From Chitinophagaceae bacterium (GTDB lineage Bacteria; Bacteroidota; Bacteroidia; Chitinophagales; Chitinophagaceae), in assembly GCA_022843585.1 (NCBI GenBank), contig JALHNJ010000008.1:62001-126000 (forward strand): a DNA stretch of 64,000 nt, given 5' to 3'. The position numbers and the translations under genes are program-made. The notes under the pieces are model-generated. The model had not been told where the DNA came from. It ran no database searches and worked only from the letters and a program-made list of their open reading frames with translations. This document shows, piece after piece, positions 27,285 through 36,831 of this stretch (the stretch's first letter is position 1; each line of letters begins with the position of its first letter).

Positions 27285-28204
27285 TGAGTGAGCTACAGCA
27301 AATACAATATCTTACTAACCGGAAAATTGATAAGGTTAAGTGGGACAATTGTATAAGCAAAGCAGGTAATGGCCTTATTTATGCGTACTCGTTTTACTTA
27401 GATACCATGGCAAAGCATTGGGATGCTTTGGTATTAAACGACTATGAAGCAGTGATGCCTTTAGCTTGGAATAGCAAATACGGAATTATCTATTTATATC
27501 AACCTTTTTTGGCTGCGCAACTGGGTGTTTTTGGAAACTGTATTACAGAAGAACTGGTTGAAAATTTTATCCGGGAAATTCCAACTTCTTTTCGGCTGAT
27601 TGAAATTTCTTTGAACAGTAAAAATATTTTTGGCTCACCTACAGGTTTCACCATTCACAGAAGTAATTATGTGTTGGATTTGAATAAGCCATATCAAACT
27701 CTATTGGGCAATTACCGGGAAAATATTCGAAGGAATATAAAAAAAGCCGAACAACTTCGTTGTACTATAAAAAAAGATTTTGATGTAGAAGAAGTGATTA
27801 CACTGGCTGTACAACAGATGAAAGCACAAAATAATGAACCAACTGACAACATCAATCGCTTTCGAAAATTGTATCAATCATTGAAGGAGAAAAAAATGAC
27901 AGCTACTTATGGCATCACACTCAATAATGAGTTGCAGGCATCCTGTGTTTTTTTCTTTTCGCATAACCGGGCCTATTATATTTTAGTAGGCAATCATCCC
28001 AATGGAAAAACAATAGGCGCATCTCATCTTTTAATTGATGCGTTTATCAGGGATAACGCAGGAAAAGAAATGGTGCTTGACTTTGAAGGTTCCGATATAT
28101 CCAGCCTCGCATTTTTCTATAACAGCTTTGGAGCTGAGCATGAAGTGTACCCTGCGGTAAAAATAAACCGGCTTCCTTTTTATTTGAAATGGCTGAAGAG
28201 ATGA
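27284..28204 (+). CDS. FemAB/GNAT-like acyltransferase, possible BioF2-type
   Basis: 306 aa. Two tandem GNAT-like halves: the C-terminal half with RENIRRNIKKAEQLRC, AVQQMKAQNNE, and ASCVFFFSHNRAYYILVGNHPNG followed by IGASHLLIDAFIRD and LDFEGSDISSLAFFYNSFGA, a pattern common in FemAB/BioF2-type acyltransferases that ligate amino acids or acyl groups. The substrate is not predictable. Translationally coupled to the M1 peptidase and last gene of the run from 21956, so it may act in envelope or polysaccharide modification. Confidence 0.65.
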   Translation: MSELQQIQYLTNRKIDKVKWDNCISKAGNGLIYAYSFYLDTMAKHWDALVLNDYEAVMPLAWNSKYGIIYLYQPFLAAQLGVFGNCITEELVENFIREIPTSFRLIEISLNSKNIFGSPTGFTIHRSNYVLDLNKPYQTLLGNYRENIRRNIKKAEQLRCTIKKDFDVEEVITLAVQQMKAQNNEPTDNINRFRKLYQSLKEKKMTATYGITLNNELQASCVFFFSHNRAYYILVGNHPNGKTIGASHLLIDAFIRDNAGKEMVLDFEGSDISSLAFFYNSFGAEHEVYPAVKINRLPFYLKWLKR

Positions 28205-28247
28205 GTACGGAGTTCGAAGCCGAACCCTCCTAATTTGAAATTTCTCA

Positions 28248-28916
28248 CTAATGACTACTGACAATACTCTCAGCAAACAATAAATCAATTGGCCTTGTGA
28301 TCTTGATATTATTCTCTTCCCCTTCTACCAGTGAAACTTTCATTCCGTATGCTTCTGCCACAGTCGCCTCATCGGTAAATTTATCTTTGTAGTCAATTTG
28401 AAAAGCAGGTAGCAATATTTTACTATGAAAAGTTTGTGGAGTTTGTATCAGCATTACTTTATTTCTATCAAACGCATCACTTCCTTCTTCTGTAATTAAC
28501 CGGATGCTGTCTTTTGATGCTATGGCAGGAATTGCAGTACCTGTTTCTACAGCCTGTGCATAGCAGCGATGAATTAATCCCTTTGTCAATAAACAACGAA
28601 CTCCATCATGCACAAAGATGATAGACTCTTCTTCTACCAATGCCAATCCATTTTTTACTGATTGAAAACGGGTGTCACCTCCTGCTGTAATTCGTATCCG
28701 GTCTTTATCAAAGTAGGCATCAATAATTTCCTGACCCATATCTGTATAATCAACCGGCAATACAAGTATTATCTGCAAATCTTCATACGCTTCCAAAAAA
28801 GTCTTCAACGTGTAATAAAGTACCGGCTTATCCTTCAACAACATGAATTGCTTTGGAAGATTGCTTTCCATCCTTGTTCCAGAGCCTCCGGCTACTATTA
28901 TGGCGTATTTTTTCAT
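28248..28916 (-). CDS. ispD: 2-C-methyl-D-erythritol 4-phosphate cytidylyltransferase
   Basis: 222 aa. MEP-pathway step that joins CTP and methylerythritol phosphate. The CTP-binding GGSGTRMESNLPKQF follows the AIIVAG strand at residues 5-10; the VHDGVR block near residue 103 and TPQTFHSKILLPAF with TDEATVAEAYG near the end are typical. Convergent with the FemAB-like gene 44 bases away, and 7 bases after the stop of the upstream asparaginase gene on the same strand. Confidence 0.93.
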   Translation of the reverse strand: MKKYAIIVAGGSGTRMESNLPKQFMLLKDKPVLYYTLKTFLEAYEDLQIILVLPVDYTDMGQEIIDAYFDKDRIRITAGGDTRFQSVKNGLALVEEESIIFVHDGVRCLLTKGLIHRCYAQAVETGTAIPAIASKDSIRLITEEGSDAFDRNKVMLIQTPQTFHSKILLPAFQIDYKDKFTDEATVAEAYGMKVSLVEGEENNIKITRPIDLLFAESIVSSH

Positions 28917-28923
28917 TAGCTAT

Positions 28924-29856
28924 TTACTTATAAATCTTCACTTCATTTATTCCATTGCTACTCCTCATTCCTCTGTACATCCCTTCACTATTAAAAACCA
29001 TGGCTGCATTTCCTTTTGCATCTACCCCAATCATTCCTCCTTCGCCATCAATCTTCATCAGCTTATCATGCACCACAATATTCATGGCTTGTTCTAATGA
29101 AAGCCCTTTGTATTCCATCAGGCAACTAACATCATAGGCTGTAACAGCTCTTATAAAAGGCTCACCATGGCCAGTACAACTGATAGCACAGGTTTTGTTA
29201 TTGGCATAAGTACCAGCTCCAATTATTGGGCTATCTCCTACTCTTCCAAATTGTTTATTGGTCATTCCACCGGTGCTGGTAGCCGCAGCGATATTGCCAT
29301 GCATATCTACTGCAACTGCCCCAACAGTTCCAAATTTCTTATCCTTAACTATTACATTATGATCTAAAGCTGCTTCATCTGATCCTTGCATTTGTATCCA
29401 TTGATCATGCCGAAACTCTGAGAAAAAATATTCATCTGCTTCAGTTTTCAACCCATTTAGTACAGCAAAATCATAAGCCCCTTTTCCATTCAACATTACA
29501 TGTTGGCTCCTGGTCATAATTGCATAGGCTAATTCTACCGGGTTGCGAATATGTTGTACAGCACTAACAGCACCCGCCATTGTAGTTTTTCCATCCATGA
29601 TGGAAGCATCCATTTCCTGGCTACCATCCTTACCAAAAACAGAACCACGACCTGCATTAAAAAGAATATTGTCTTCTAATGAAACAGTGGCAGCCCGAAC
29701 AGCGTCAACCGCAGCTCCTCCTTTTGCTAACACTTCACTTCCTTTAGTAAGTGCATCTTCAAGAGCTGTATGATATGCAAGCTCCTTCTCATCTGTCATA
29801 TCCGTTTTAAGGATTGTTCCTGCTCCCCCGTGAATCACCAAAGTGTATTTAAACAT
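28924..29856 (-). CDS. isoaspartyl peptidase / L-asparaginase (Ntn hydrolase)
   Basis: 310 aa plant-type asparaginase. It self-cleaves before the nucleophile Thr177 in GTVGAVAVD; STGGMTNKQFGRVGDSPIIGAG and CTGHGEPFIR form the substrate pocket. The N-terminal IHGGAGTI is a family signature. There is no signal peptide, so it is cytoplasmic, unlike some members. It hydrolyses asparagine and beta-aspartyl peptides. It lies immediately upstream of ispD and is probably co-transcribed. Confidence 0.93.
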   Translation of the reverse strand: MFKYTLVIHGGAGTILKTDMTDEKELAYHTALEDALTKGSEVLAKGGAAVDAVRAATVSLEDNILFNAGRGSVFGKDGSQEMDASIMDGKTTMAGAVSAVQHIRNPVELAYAIMTRSQHVMLNGKGAYDFAVLNGLKTEADEYFFSEFRHDQWIQMQGSDEAALDHNVIVKDKKFGTVGAVAVDMHGNIAAATSTGGMTNKQFGRVGDSPIIGAGTYANNKTCAISCTGHGEPFIRAVTAYDVSCLMEYKGLSLEQAMNIVVHDKLMKIDGEGGMIGVDAKGNAAMVFNSEGMYRGMRSSNGINEVKIYK

Positions 29857-29897
29857 ACGTGTAAATGGGTATTATTTAAAAGGCGAAATTAGTTAAT

Positions 29898-30602
29898 TTG
29901 GGCCCTATTAAAATTAAGGCTTTGCAATTCCCGAAAAGAAAGCTTACTCAAGGTGATATTATTCTGATAATCGCCAACCTGGTTCCAATTTTTGGAGTTT
30001 GGTTCTTAAACTGGAGTGCCGTAGAAGCATTTATTGTTTATGCACTGGAGACATTAATGATTGGGGTGTTGACAGTATTAAAAATGCTTGTAGTAACAGC
30101 ATTTCGAAAAAAAGATATCTGGCACAACCGGGGAAGTTCTTCACAAGTATCCGGGCTTTTCTTTATTCTTTTTTTTATTATGCACTTTGGCATTTTTGCA
30201 CTAGTACAAACAACCATCTTCTCTCAATCAGCAGGCATCACACCTCCTGGTAAAGGTATGATGCACTTTTTCTTTCATTGGTATGAATACATCACTAAAG
30301 ATGTCGGGATTATGCTTATGAGTTTAGGTGTTGGACATTTGGCAAAGAACTTTATTCCTTTTGTTGCAACCGGGGAGTACAAAACGACTTCGATGATGAA
30401 TTTAATGTTTCAGCCCTATGGAAGAATATTTATTCAACAGTTTACAGTAATCCTGGGAAGTATGTTCCTTAATTTCGGATTAGGAAAGGTCTTTATTTTA
30501 ATATTCGTGGTAGCAAAAATATTTTTTGATGTGTTTGTAAACTTTGAGGACACTATTAATAAATCAATATCCAAAATGGAAAAAGAATCAGGAAAGCAAT
30601 AG
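29898..30602 (+). CDS. polytopic membrane protein, DUF6498-like
   Basis: 234 aa with about six hydrophobic segments (IILIIANLVPIFGVWFL, YALETLMIGVLTVLKMLVV, GLFFILFFIMHFGIFALV and others). The WSAVEAFIVYALETLMIG block resembles the DUF6498 family of unknown function. The start is TTG at 29898; another in-frame TTG follows at 29922, and no ATG lies near the beginning. It overlaps the 3' end of the convergent rfaE1 by 15 bases. Function unknown. Confidence 0.6.
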   Translation: MGPIKIKALQFPKRKLTQGDIILIIANLVPIFGVWFLNWSAVEAFIVYALETLMIGVLTVLKMLVVTAFRKKDIWHNRGSSSQVSGLFFILFFIMHFGIFALVQTTIFSQSAGITPPGKGMMHFFFHWYEYITKDVGIMLMSLGVGHLAKNFIPFVATGEYKTTSMMNLMFQPYGRIFIQQFTVILGSMFLNFGLGKVFILIFVVAKIFFDVFVNFEDTINKSISKMEKESGKQ

Positions 30603-31577
30603 TTCACACTCATGCAATAATTTCTCCTTAGAGATAGTTACAGTTCCTACTTCTTCACAAACTAAGCCTCCCGCAATATTTGCAACTTCGGCCATTAAGT
30701 GAATATTTTTTGTGACTGCATATACCATTGAGGCTACAGCAATCACCGTATCGCCAGCACCAGATACATCTGCAATATTTCTGAAGTGTGAAGGAATGAT
30801 GCTGGAGTGTTTATCCTGCTGATAAAAAACTCCTTTTTCGGAAAGTGTAATAAAAGAGATTTTATGCTGCAACAACTTTTGTAACTCCATATGGATATCC
30901 TGTAGCAAGGGTAAAGTTACCTTGTCGAAAAGAAGGTTCAAACCTTCTTTAACTTCTTTAAGATTAGGTTTAAAAATATCTGTGTTCTGATAGGAAAAAA
31001 AATTCTTTCGCTTTGGGTCTACCGCTGTAATTACATTTGCTTTTTTACACAATGCGATTACTTCCTGAATAATTTTTTCTGTAAGAACACCTTTATTATA
31101 ATCTTCAAAAATAATTATATTAGGCTTTTGTGCTGCAATAAATTTGTTTACTTCAGCCAGTAAATCCTTTTCATCTTTGCCAGCAAGGTCATTGGTCACT
31201 TCAGCATCCAAACGCATCATTTGCTGATTGCGACTGATGATACGGGTTTTGCTGGTGGTAATTCTTTCCGTACTCTTCAATAAATAATTTGTATGTATAA
31301 CATTGGTAGTAAATAATTCGTCCAGCAATTTGCCTTCCGAATCATTACCAGCAACAGACAATATAAAGACCTCTGCCCCAAGTGATTTACAGTTCAACGC
31401 CACATTACCAGCACCACCGATTCTATACTCTTTATTATTCAGCGATACAACAGGCACAGGTGCCTCCGGTGAAATCCGATCCACTTTGCCCCACATATAA
31501 GTGTCAAGCATTACATCGCCTATTACACCAATTTTTAGTTTCGAAAAAGAATCAAATAGTTTTTTGAAATCTTCCAT
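30588..31577 (-). CDS. rfaE1: D-glycero-beta-D-manno-heptose-7-phosphate kinase
   Basis: 329 aa, the kinase-only form (HldE N-terminal domain). It phosphorylates heptose-7-phosphate at C1 for LPS inner-core synthesis. GDVMLDTYMWGKVDRISPEAP matches RfaE; EYRIGGAGNVALN and the PfkB signature DVSGAGDTVIAVASM with the catalytic Asp are clear. The separate adenylyltransferase (rfaE2) is not in the window. Its 3' end overlaps the convergent membrane protein gene by 15 bases. Confidence 0.92.
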   Translation of the reverse strand: MEDFKKLFDSFSKLKIGVIGDVMLDTYMWGKVDRISPEAPVPVVSLNNKEYRIGGAGNVALNCKSLGAEVFILSVAGNDSEGKLLDELFTTNVIHTNYLLKSTERITTSKTRIISRNQQMMRLDAEVTNDLAGKDEKDLLAEVNKFIAAQKPNIIIFEDYNKGVLTEKIIQEVIALCKKANVITAVDPKRKNFFSYQNTDIFKPNLKEVKEGLNLLFDKVTLPLLQDIHMELQKLLQHKISFITLSEKGVFYQQDKHSSIIPSHFRNIADVSGAGDTVIAVASMVYAVTKNIHLMAEVANIAGGLVCEEVGTVTISKEKLLHECELLLS

Positions 31578-31604
31578 ACCTCAAAATAAGGGATTATTTT
31601 TTGA

Positions 31605-31639
31605 ACAAAAGAAAACGTCCTGCGTGAGGCAGGACGTTT
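31605..31639 (-). terminator. rho-independent terminator after the OmpH-like gene
   Basis: AAACGTCCTGC (31613-31623) pairs with GCAGGACGTTT (31629-31639) around GTGAG, and the minus-strand tail is TCTTTTGTTC. It lies between the OmpH-like gene and rfaE1, separating their transcripts. Confidence 0.85.
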
Positions 31640-31654
31640 CTACTATTTTGCGAT

Positions 31655-32260
31655 TTAATTTTTCTTCGGCTTGTGTAATTGATTCAATCCTTTCACCACA
31701 TCTGCTGTAATGTTATATGCTGTATCCCGGTAATAAAAAAGACCCTGCTCATAAGAAACGATATATGAGTAGTCTTTTGTTTGATTATATTCTTTTAAAA
31801 ATCCTTCAATTTTTGTTTTGATATCATTCTGTCTTCTCACCATAAAGTCGCTGTACTCCTGGTCAAGCTGTTGTTTTCTTAATTTCAGCTGGTCATCCAG
31901 CTTTTTCATTTCTTCACTTGCTACCTGTGATTGTGCTTCACTAAGACTTCCGGACTGAGCCTGGTTTTGGTAGTAATTAAATTTTTGTTGCAGGTTCTTG
32001 GTAAGTCTATCTATTTCTTGATTTATAACTTGCTCTTTTTTGCTTAATTCATCTTTCACTTCTTTTACCATATCAAAGTTGGCTGCCACGGAGTCCATTT
32101 CAAAATAGGCAATTTTAAATTGTCCATTTGATACGGATGAATCAGACCCTGGGTTTTTTGCACTTGCTTTATTCCCTTTTCCGGAACTGAAATGCATGAT
32201 AAGAAGATAACCGGCTACAAGGCTCAAAAGCACATTCCAAATTAATAATCCGTTTTTCAT
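31655..32260 (-). CDS. OmpH/Skp-family periplasmic chaperone-like protein
   Basis: 201 aa. An N-terminal membrane anchor (LLIWNVLLSLVAGYLLIMHF), a Ser/Gly/Asn-rich linker, then the OmpH start KIAYFEMDSVAANFDMVKEV and a long charged coiled coil (about residues 65-165; KKLDDQLKLRKQQLDQEYSDF). Skp holds unfolded outer-membrane proteins. Being anchored rather than cleaved differs from soluble Skp. A TATATTTG -7 element lies about 40 bases upstream. A terminator follows the gene. Confidence 0.85.
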   Translation of the reverse strand: MKNGLLIWNVLLSLVAGYLLIMHFSSGKGNKASAKNPGSDSSVSNGQFKIAYFEMDSVAANFDMVKEVKDELSKKEQVINQEIDRLTKNLQQKFNYYQNQAQSGSLSEAQSQVASEEMKKLDDQLKLRKQQLDQEYSDFMVRRQNDIKTKIEGFLKEYNQTKDYSYIVSYEQGLFYYRDTAYNITADVVKGLNQLHKPKKN

Positions 32261-32298
32261 TCAGTTCTTTTTTTGCAAATTAAGTATGATTAGGGTGG

Positions 32299-32306
32299 CA
32301 AATATA
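32299..32306 (-). promoter_or_regulatory. -7 element of the OmpH-like gene
   Basis: CAAATATA on the plus strand reads TATATTTG on the minus strand, TAnnTTTG, about 40 bases upstream of the ATG at 32260. No clear -33. Confidence 0.45.
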
Positions 32307-32350
32307 AGCATTCAGTCCACTTTAGGAAAGACTTAACAGCCAATGTTATA

Positions 32351-32381
32351 ATAAAAAAGGAGCAAGAAAAATCCTTGCTCC
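32351..32381 (-). terminator. terminator after rpoC
   Basis: Arms GGAGCAAG (32359-32366) and CTTGCTCC (32374-32381); on the minus strand followed by TTTTTTATTAT. It lies 41 bases past the rpoC stop. Confidence 0.9.
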
Positions 32382-32421
32382 TCGTAATCGTTTTAATCAA
32401 TTTTTAAGCGAAAATTCATGA

Positions 32422-35400
32422 TTATTCTTCTTCGTCAAAAGCCATAGCCTCACGGGTGCTTTGCAGCAACTCGTATTCTTCCTTGCTTCCTACGATCATG
32501 TTCTCAAACTCTCTCAAACCAGTACCAGCAGGTATCGGATGACCAGTGATTACATTCTCTTTCAATCCAAGCATATCATCTGTTTTACCATTGATAGCAG
32601 CTGAAGACAACACTTTAGTAGTTTCCTGGAATGACGCCGCTGATATCCAGCTTGGCACACCTAAGGAAGCTTTAGTGATACCCAACAACGTCGGAGAAGA
32701 AGTAGCAGGTTTTGCATCACGGAATTCAACCAGCTTCTTGTCGTTACGACGAAGGATTGAATTCTCTTCTCTTACTTCACGCAGTGTTACAATCTGACCT
32801 GCACGAAGTTTAGTACTATCGCCGATTTCTGTTACAACCTTCTTATCATAAATGAAATCGTTCTCTTCTACAAACTCAAACTTATCAGTTAAATCATCTT
32901 CCAGGAATCTTGTATCTCCGGGATCAACGATGTTTACTTTACGCATCATCTGGCGAACGATACACTCAATGTGTTTATCATTGATCTTCACACCCTGTAA
33001 ACGATAAACTTCCTGGATCTCATTCACTACATACTCTTGTACAGCGAATGGTCCTTTAATAGAAAGAATATCGAATGGTGCAATCTGTCCGTCACTTAAT
33101 GGAACACCTGCTTTTACAAAGTCGCCATCCTGTGCAAGGATCTGTCTTGTTAATGGAACAAGATATTTTTTCTGTACACCATCTTTTGCTTCAATGATAA
33201 TTTCACGGTTACCTCTCTTGATAGCACCCATCATAACTACACCATCAATTTCAGAAACTACAGCAGGATTGCTTGGGTTTCTTGCTTCGAACAATTCAGT
33301 TACACGAGGGAGACCACCGGTAATATCTCTCAATTTACCTAATACTCGAGGAATCTTCACGATTACCTGACCTGCTTTCACTTCTTCACCTTCTTCCATA
33401 ATGATATGGCTTCCGGTAGGTAAGTTGTATGATTTTTTATCCTTTCCTTCTACTAAGATGGAAGGTATCTTGGTTTTATCTCTTGTTTCGATAACCACTT
33501 TTTCACGGTGACCAGTTTGCTCATCAGCCTCTTCACGGTAAGTAACACCTTCGATAACGTTATCAAACTTCACTGTACCGTTGATCTCTGCCATGATTAC
33601 GTTGTTGAACGGATCCCATGTGCAAAGAACATCACCTTTATTTATCTTCTGGCCATCCTTCACATTCAAGGTAGCACCATAAGGAATGTTATTAGTGATC
33701 AATAAACGATCATTCTTGGTATCGATGATACGAACCTCACCAGTACGTCCGATTACGATTTGTGCTTTAGCGCCATCTTTGTTTTCAATGATAACAGTAC
33801 GTAATCCATCAAACTGTATGGTACCATCAAACTTAGCAGCTAATGTAGATTCAACCGAAGCAGAACCTGCTACACCACCTACGTGGAATGTACGAAGTGT
33901 TAGCTGGGTACCCGGCTCACCAATTGATTGCGCTGCGATGATACCAACAGCATCACCTCTTTGTGCAATGTTGCCAGAAGCAAGGTTCTTACCATAACAT
34001 TTCACACAAACTCCACGTTTGCTTTCGCAAGTCAATACAGAACGAATTTCTACAGTTTCAATTCCGGCTTCTTCAATCTTCCTGGAAATATCTACTGTAA
34101 TTTCATCGCCACCTGATACCAATAATTGTTCACTAACCGGATCAAATACATCATGCAATGAAGTACGACCAGCTATTCTATCACTCAATGGTTCAATTAC
34201 GTCTTCGTTATCTTTTAATGCTGATGTTGCAATACCACGCAGTGTACCACAATCTTCCTCAGTAATAACCATATCCTGTGATACGTCAACTAAACGACGG
34301 GTCAGGTAACCTGCATCCGCTGTTTTAAGAGCCGTATCCGCCAGACCTTTTCTAGCACCGTGTGTAGAGATAAAGTAATCTAATACGTTCAATCCACCTT
34401 TAAAGTTGGAAAGAATTGGATTCTCAATGATCTCAGAACCCGTAGAACCAGATTTTCTTGGCTTTGCCATCAATCCTCTGATACCAGCCAGCTGTTTGAT
34501 TTGCTGCTTAGAACCCCTTGCTCCGGAATCAAGCATCATATAAACAGAGTTGAAACCTTGTTTATCGGCTGCTAACTCACGGATCAATGTTTCAGTAATT
34601 CTTGTATCCACACGGCTCCAGATATCAACGATCTGGTTATAACGTTCATTGTTAGTAATGAGACCCATGTTATAACTATCCCATACTTCATCTACTTCAA
34701 CCTTAGCGTTGTCAAGTAATTCTTCTTTTATATCCGGGATAATAAGGTCATTAATACTGAAGGATAATCCACCCTGGAACGCCGTACGGAAACCTAAGGT
34801 TTTAATATCATCCAGGAACTTCGCTGTTTTTGGAACGTTGGTAATTTTAATGATATCACCAATGATCTCACGAAGATTCTTCTTGGTTAATAATGTATTT
34901 ACAAAACCAACCTCAGCCGGTACGTGTTGGTTAAATATTACACGACCAACAGTTGTTTCAATTAATTTATGCTCCAGCAAACCATCAGCATTGCGGATGT
35001 TTGTTTTTACTTTAATCCAGGCATGCATATCAATGACACCTTCGTTATAAGCAATCAATACTTCTTCAGATGAGTAGAATGCCTTGCCTTCACCTCTTAC
35101 TGTTTCAGTTGCATTGGTTCTTTTCCCTTTGGTAATATAGTACAGACCCAATACCATGTCCTGAGAAGGAAGAGTGATTGGAGTACCATTTTGTGGGTTA
35201 AGAATGTTATGCGATGCAAGCATCAACAATTGGGCTTCCAGGATAGCAGCATGGCTCAATGGTACATGCACAGCCATTTGGTCACCATCAAAGTCGGCGT
35301 TGAACGCAGAACATACCAATGGGTGAAGTTGTATCGCTTTACCTTCGATCAACTTAGGTTGGAAAGCCTGAATTGATAAACGGTGAAGTGTTGGGGCACG

Positions 35401-36714
35401 GTTCAACATGATCGGATGCCCTTTTAATATATTTTCTAAGATATCCCAAACCACAGCTTCCTTCTTGTCTACCAGTTTCCTTGCAGACTTCACTGTTTTT
35501 ACGATACCTCTTTCAATTAATTTACGAATGATAAAAGGTTTGAATAATTCCGCCCCCATATCTTTTGGTAAACCACACTCATGCAATTTCAATTCAGGAC
35601 CTACCACGATAACAGAACGACCAGAATAGTCAACCCTTTTACCCAATAAGTTCTGACGGAAACGACCTTGCTTACCTTTCAATACATCGCTCAATGATTT
35701 CAATGCCCGTCCACCTTCTGCTTTTACAGCATTTGATTTTCGACTGTTATCAAACAATGAGTCAACGGCTTCCTGCAACATCCTTTTTTCATTACGAAGG
35801 ATTACTTCAGGTGCTTTAATTTCTAACAATCTTTTCAAACGGTTATTACGAATAATAACCCGACGATAAAGATCATTCAGATCAGATGATGCAAAACGAC
35901 CACCATCCAAAGGCACTAACGGACGCAGTTCTGGTGGAATAACCGGAATGTATTGCATAACCATCCATTCAGGACGGTTATTAATTCTTGTATTTGCATC
36001 ACGGAAAGCTTCCACTACACTTAAACGCTTTAAAGCATCTGCTTTACGTTGTTGTGAAGTTTCAGTAGCCGCTGCATTTCTTAGATCAAACGATAATTGA
36101 TCCAGATCGATGCGCTGTAACATATCATGCACCGCTTCTGCACCCATCTTAGCGATGAATTTATTTGGATCGTCATCAGGTAGATACTGATTGTCTTTTG
36201 GCAATGTATCAAGGATATCCAAATACTCTTCTTCCGTTAACAGATCACCAGGATTTTGTCCTTTGTCTGCACGGATACCTGATTGGATCACTACAAAACG
36301 TTCATAATAAACGATGGTTTCTAATTTCTTAGAACTAACGCCTAACAGGTAACCGATTTTATTTGGCAATGATTTGAAATACCAGATATGAACTACAGGC
36401 ACCACCAATTTGATGTGTCCCATTCTTTCACGACGAACTTTTTTCTCCGTTACTTCCACACCACAACGGTCGCAAACGATTCCTTTGTAACGGATACGTT
36501 TGTACTTACCGCAAGCACACTCATAATCTTTTACCGGGCCAAAAATTCTTTCGCAGAACAAACCATCTCTTTCAGGTTTGTACGTACGATAGTTGATCGT
36601 TTCGGGCTTTAATATTTCACCATAGCTTCTTTCCAGAATGGTATCCGGAGAAGCAAGACCGATGGTAATTTTTGAAAAAGCCGCTTTGGGACGATTCTCT
36701 TTTTTCATAGCCAT
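32422..36714 (-). CDS. rpoC: RNA polymerase subunit beta'
   Basis: 1430 aa. N-terminal zinc ribbon with Cys66, Cys68, Cys81 and Cys84 ([20 protein letters not shown]), the catalytic Mg-binding [12 protein letters not shown] near residues 468-479, and a second zinc cluster near residue 900 ([15 protein letters not shown]). Sequence is intact through a C-terminal acidic tail (AMAFDEEE). Two possible ATGs lie two codons apart (MAMKK); the first is listed. It is 117 bases downstream of rpoB, with no promoter or terminator seen between. Confidence 0.98.
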   Translation of the reverse strand: MAMKKENRPKAAFSKITIGLASPDTILERSYGEILKPETINYRTYKPERDGLFCERIFGPVKDYECACGKYKRIRYKGIVCDRCGVEVTEKKVRRERMGHIKLVVPVVHIWYFKSLPNKIGYLLGVSSKKLETIVYYERFVVIQSGIRADKGQNPGDLLTEEEYLDILDTLPKDNQYLPDDDPNKFIAKMGAEAVHDMLQRIDLDQLSFDLRNAAATETSQQRKADALKRLSVVEAFRDANTRINNRPEWMVMQYIPVIPPELRPLVPLDGGRFASSDLNDLYRRVIIRNNRLKRLLEIKAPEVILRNEKRMLQEAVDSLFDNSRKSNAVKAEGGRALKSLSDVLKGKQGRFRQNLLGKRVDYSGRSVIVVGPELKLHECGLPKDMGAELFKPFIIRKLIERGIVKTVKSARKLVDKKEAVVWDILENILKGHPIMLNRAPTLHRLSIQAFQPKLIEGKAIQLHPLVCSAFNADFDGDQMAVHVPLSHAAILEAQLLMLASHNILNPQNGTPITLPSQDMVLGLYYITKGKRTNATETVRGEGKAFYSSEEVLIAYNEGVIDMHAWIKVKTNIRNADGLLEHKLIETTVGRVIFNQHVPAEVGFVNTLLTKKNLREIIGDIIKITNVPKTAKFLDDIKTLGFRTAFQGGLSFSINDLIIPDIKEELLDNAKVEVDEVWDSYNMGLITNNERYNQIVDIWSRVDTRITETLIRELAADKQGFNSVYMMLDSGARGSKQQIKQLAGIRGLMAKPRKSGSTGSEIIENPILSNFKGGLNVLDYFISTHGARKGLADTALKTADAGYLTRRLVDVSQDMVITEEDCGTLRGIATSALKDNEDVIEPLSDRIAGRTSLHDVFDPVSEQLLVSGGDEITVDISRKIEEAGIETVEIRSVLTCESKRGVCVKCYGKNLASGNIAQRGDAVGIIAAQSIGEPGTQLTLRTFHVGGVAGSASVESTLAAKFDGTIQFDGLRTVIIENKDGAKAQIVIGRTGEVRIIDTKNDRLLITNNIPYGATLNVKDGQKINKGDVLCTWDPFNNVIMAEINGTVKFDNVIEGVTYREEADEQTGHREKVVIETRDKTKIPSILVEGKDKKSYNLPTGSHIIMEEGEEVKAGQVIVKIPRVLGKLRDITGGLPRVTELFEARNPSNPAVVSEIDGVVMMGAIKRGNREIIIEAKDGVQKKYLVPLTRQILAQDGDFVKAGVPLSDGQIAPFDILSIKGPFAVQEYVVNEIQEVYRLQGVKINDKHIECIVRQMMRKVNIVDPGDTRFLEDDLTDKFEFVEENDFIYDKKVVTEIGDSTKLRAGQIVTLREVREENSILRRNDKKLVEFRDAKPATSSPTLLGITKASLGVPSWISAASFQETTKVLSSAAINGKTDDMLGLKENVITGHPIPAGTGLREFENMIVGSKEEYELLQSTREAMAFDEEE

Positions 36715-36831
36715 TTATTGTTTCTAGTTTCTTTTAATGTTGTTTACAAGTCCTAAAGTCCGTGAGACCGAAAGTGAGAAAGTTTTACTCATTCCAATTA
36801 AAACTGTCTTCCTGACTTTCCGTCTTTCCGA

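Noticed and set aside
33686-35050. Long plus-strand frames opposite rpoC
   Set aside because: Arise from codon bias of the conserved rpoC frame; no independent signals.
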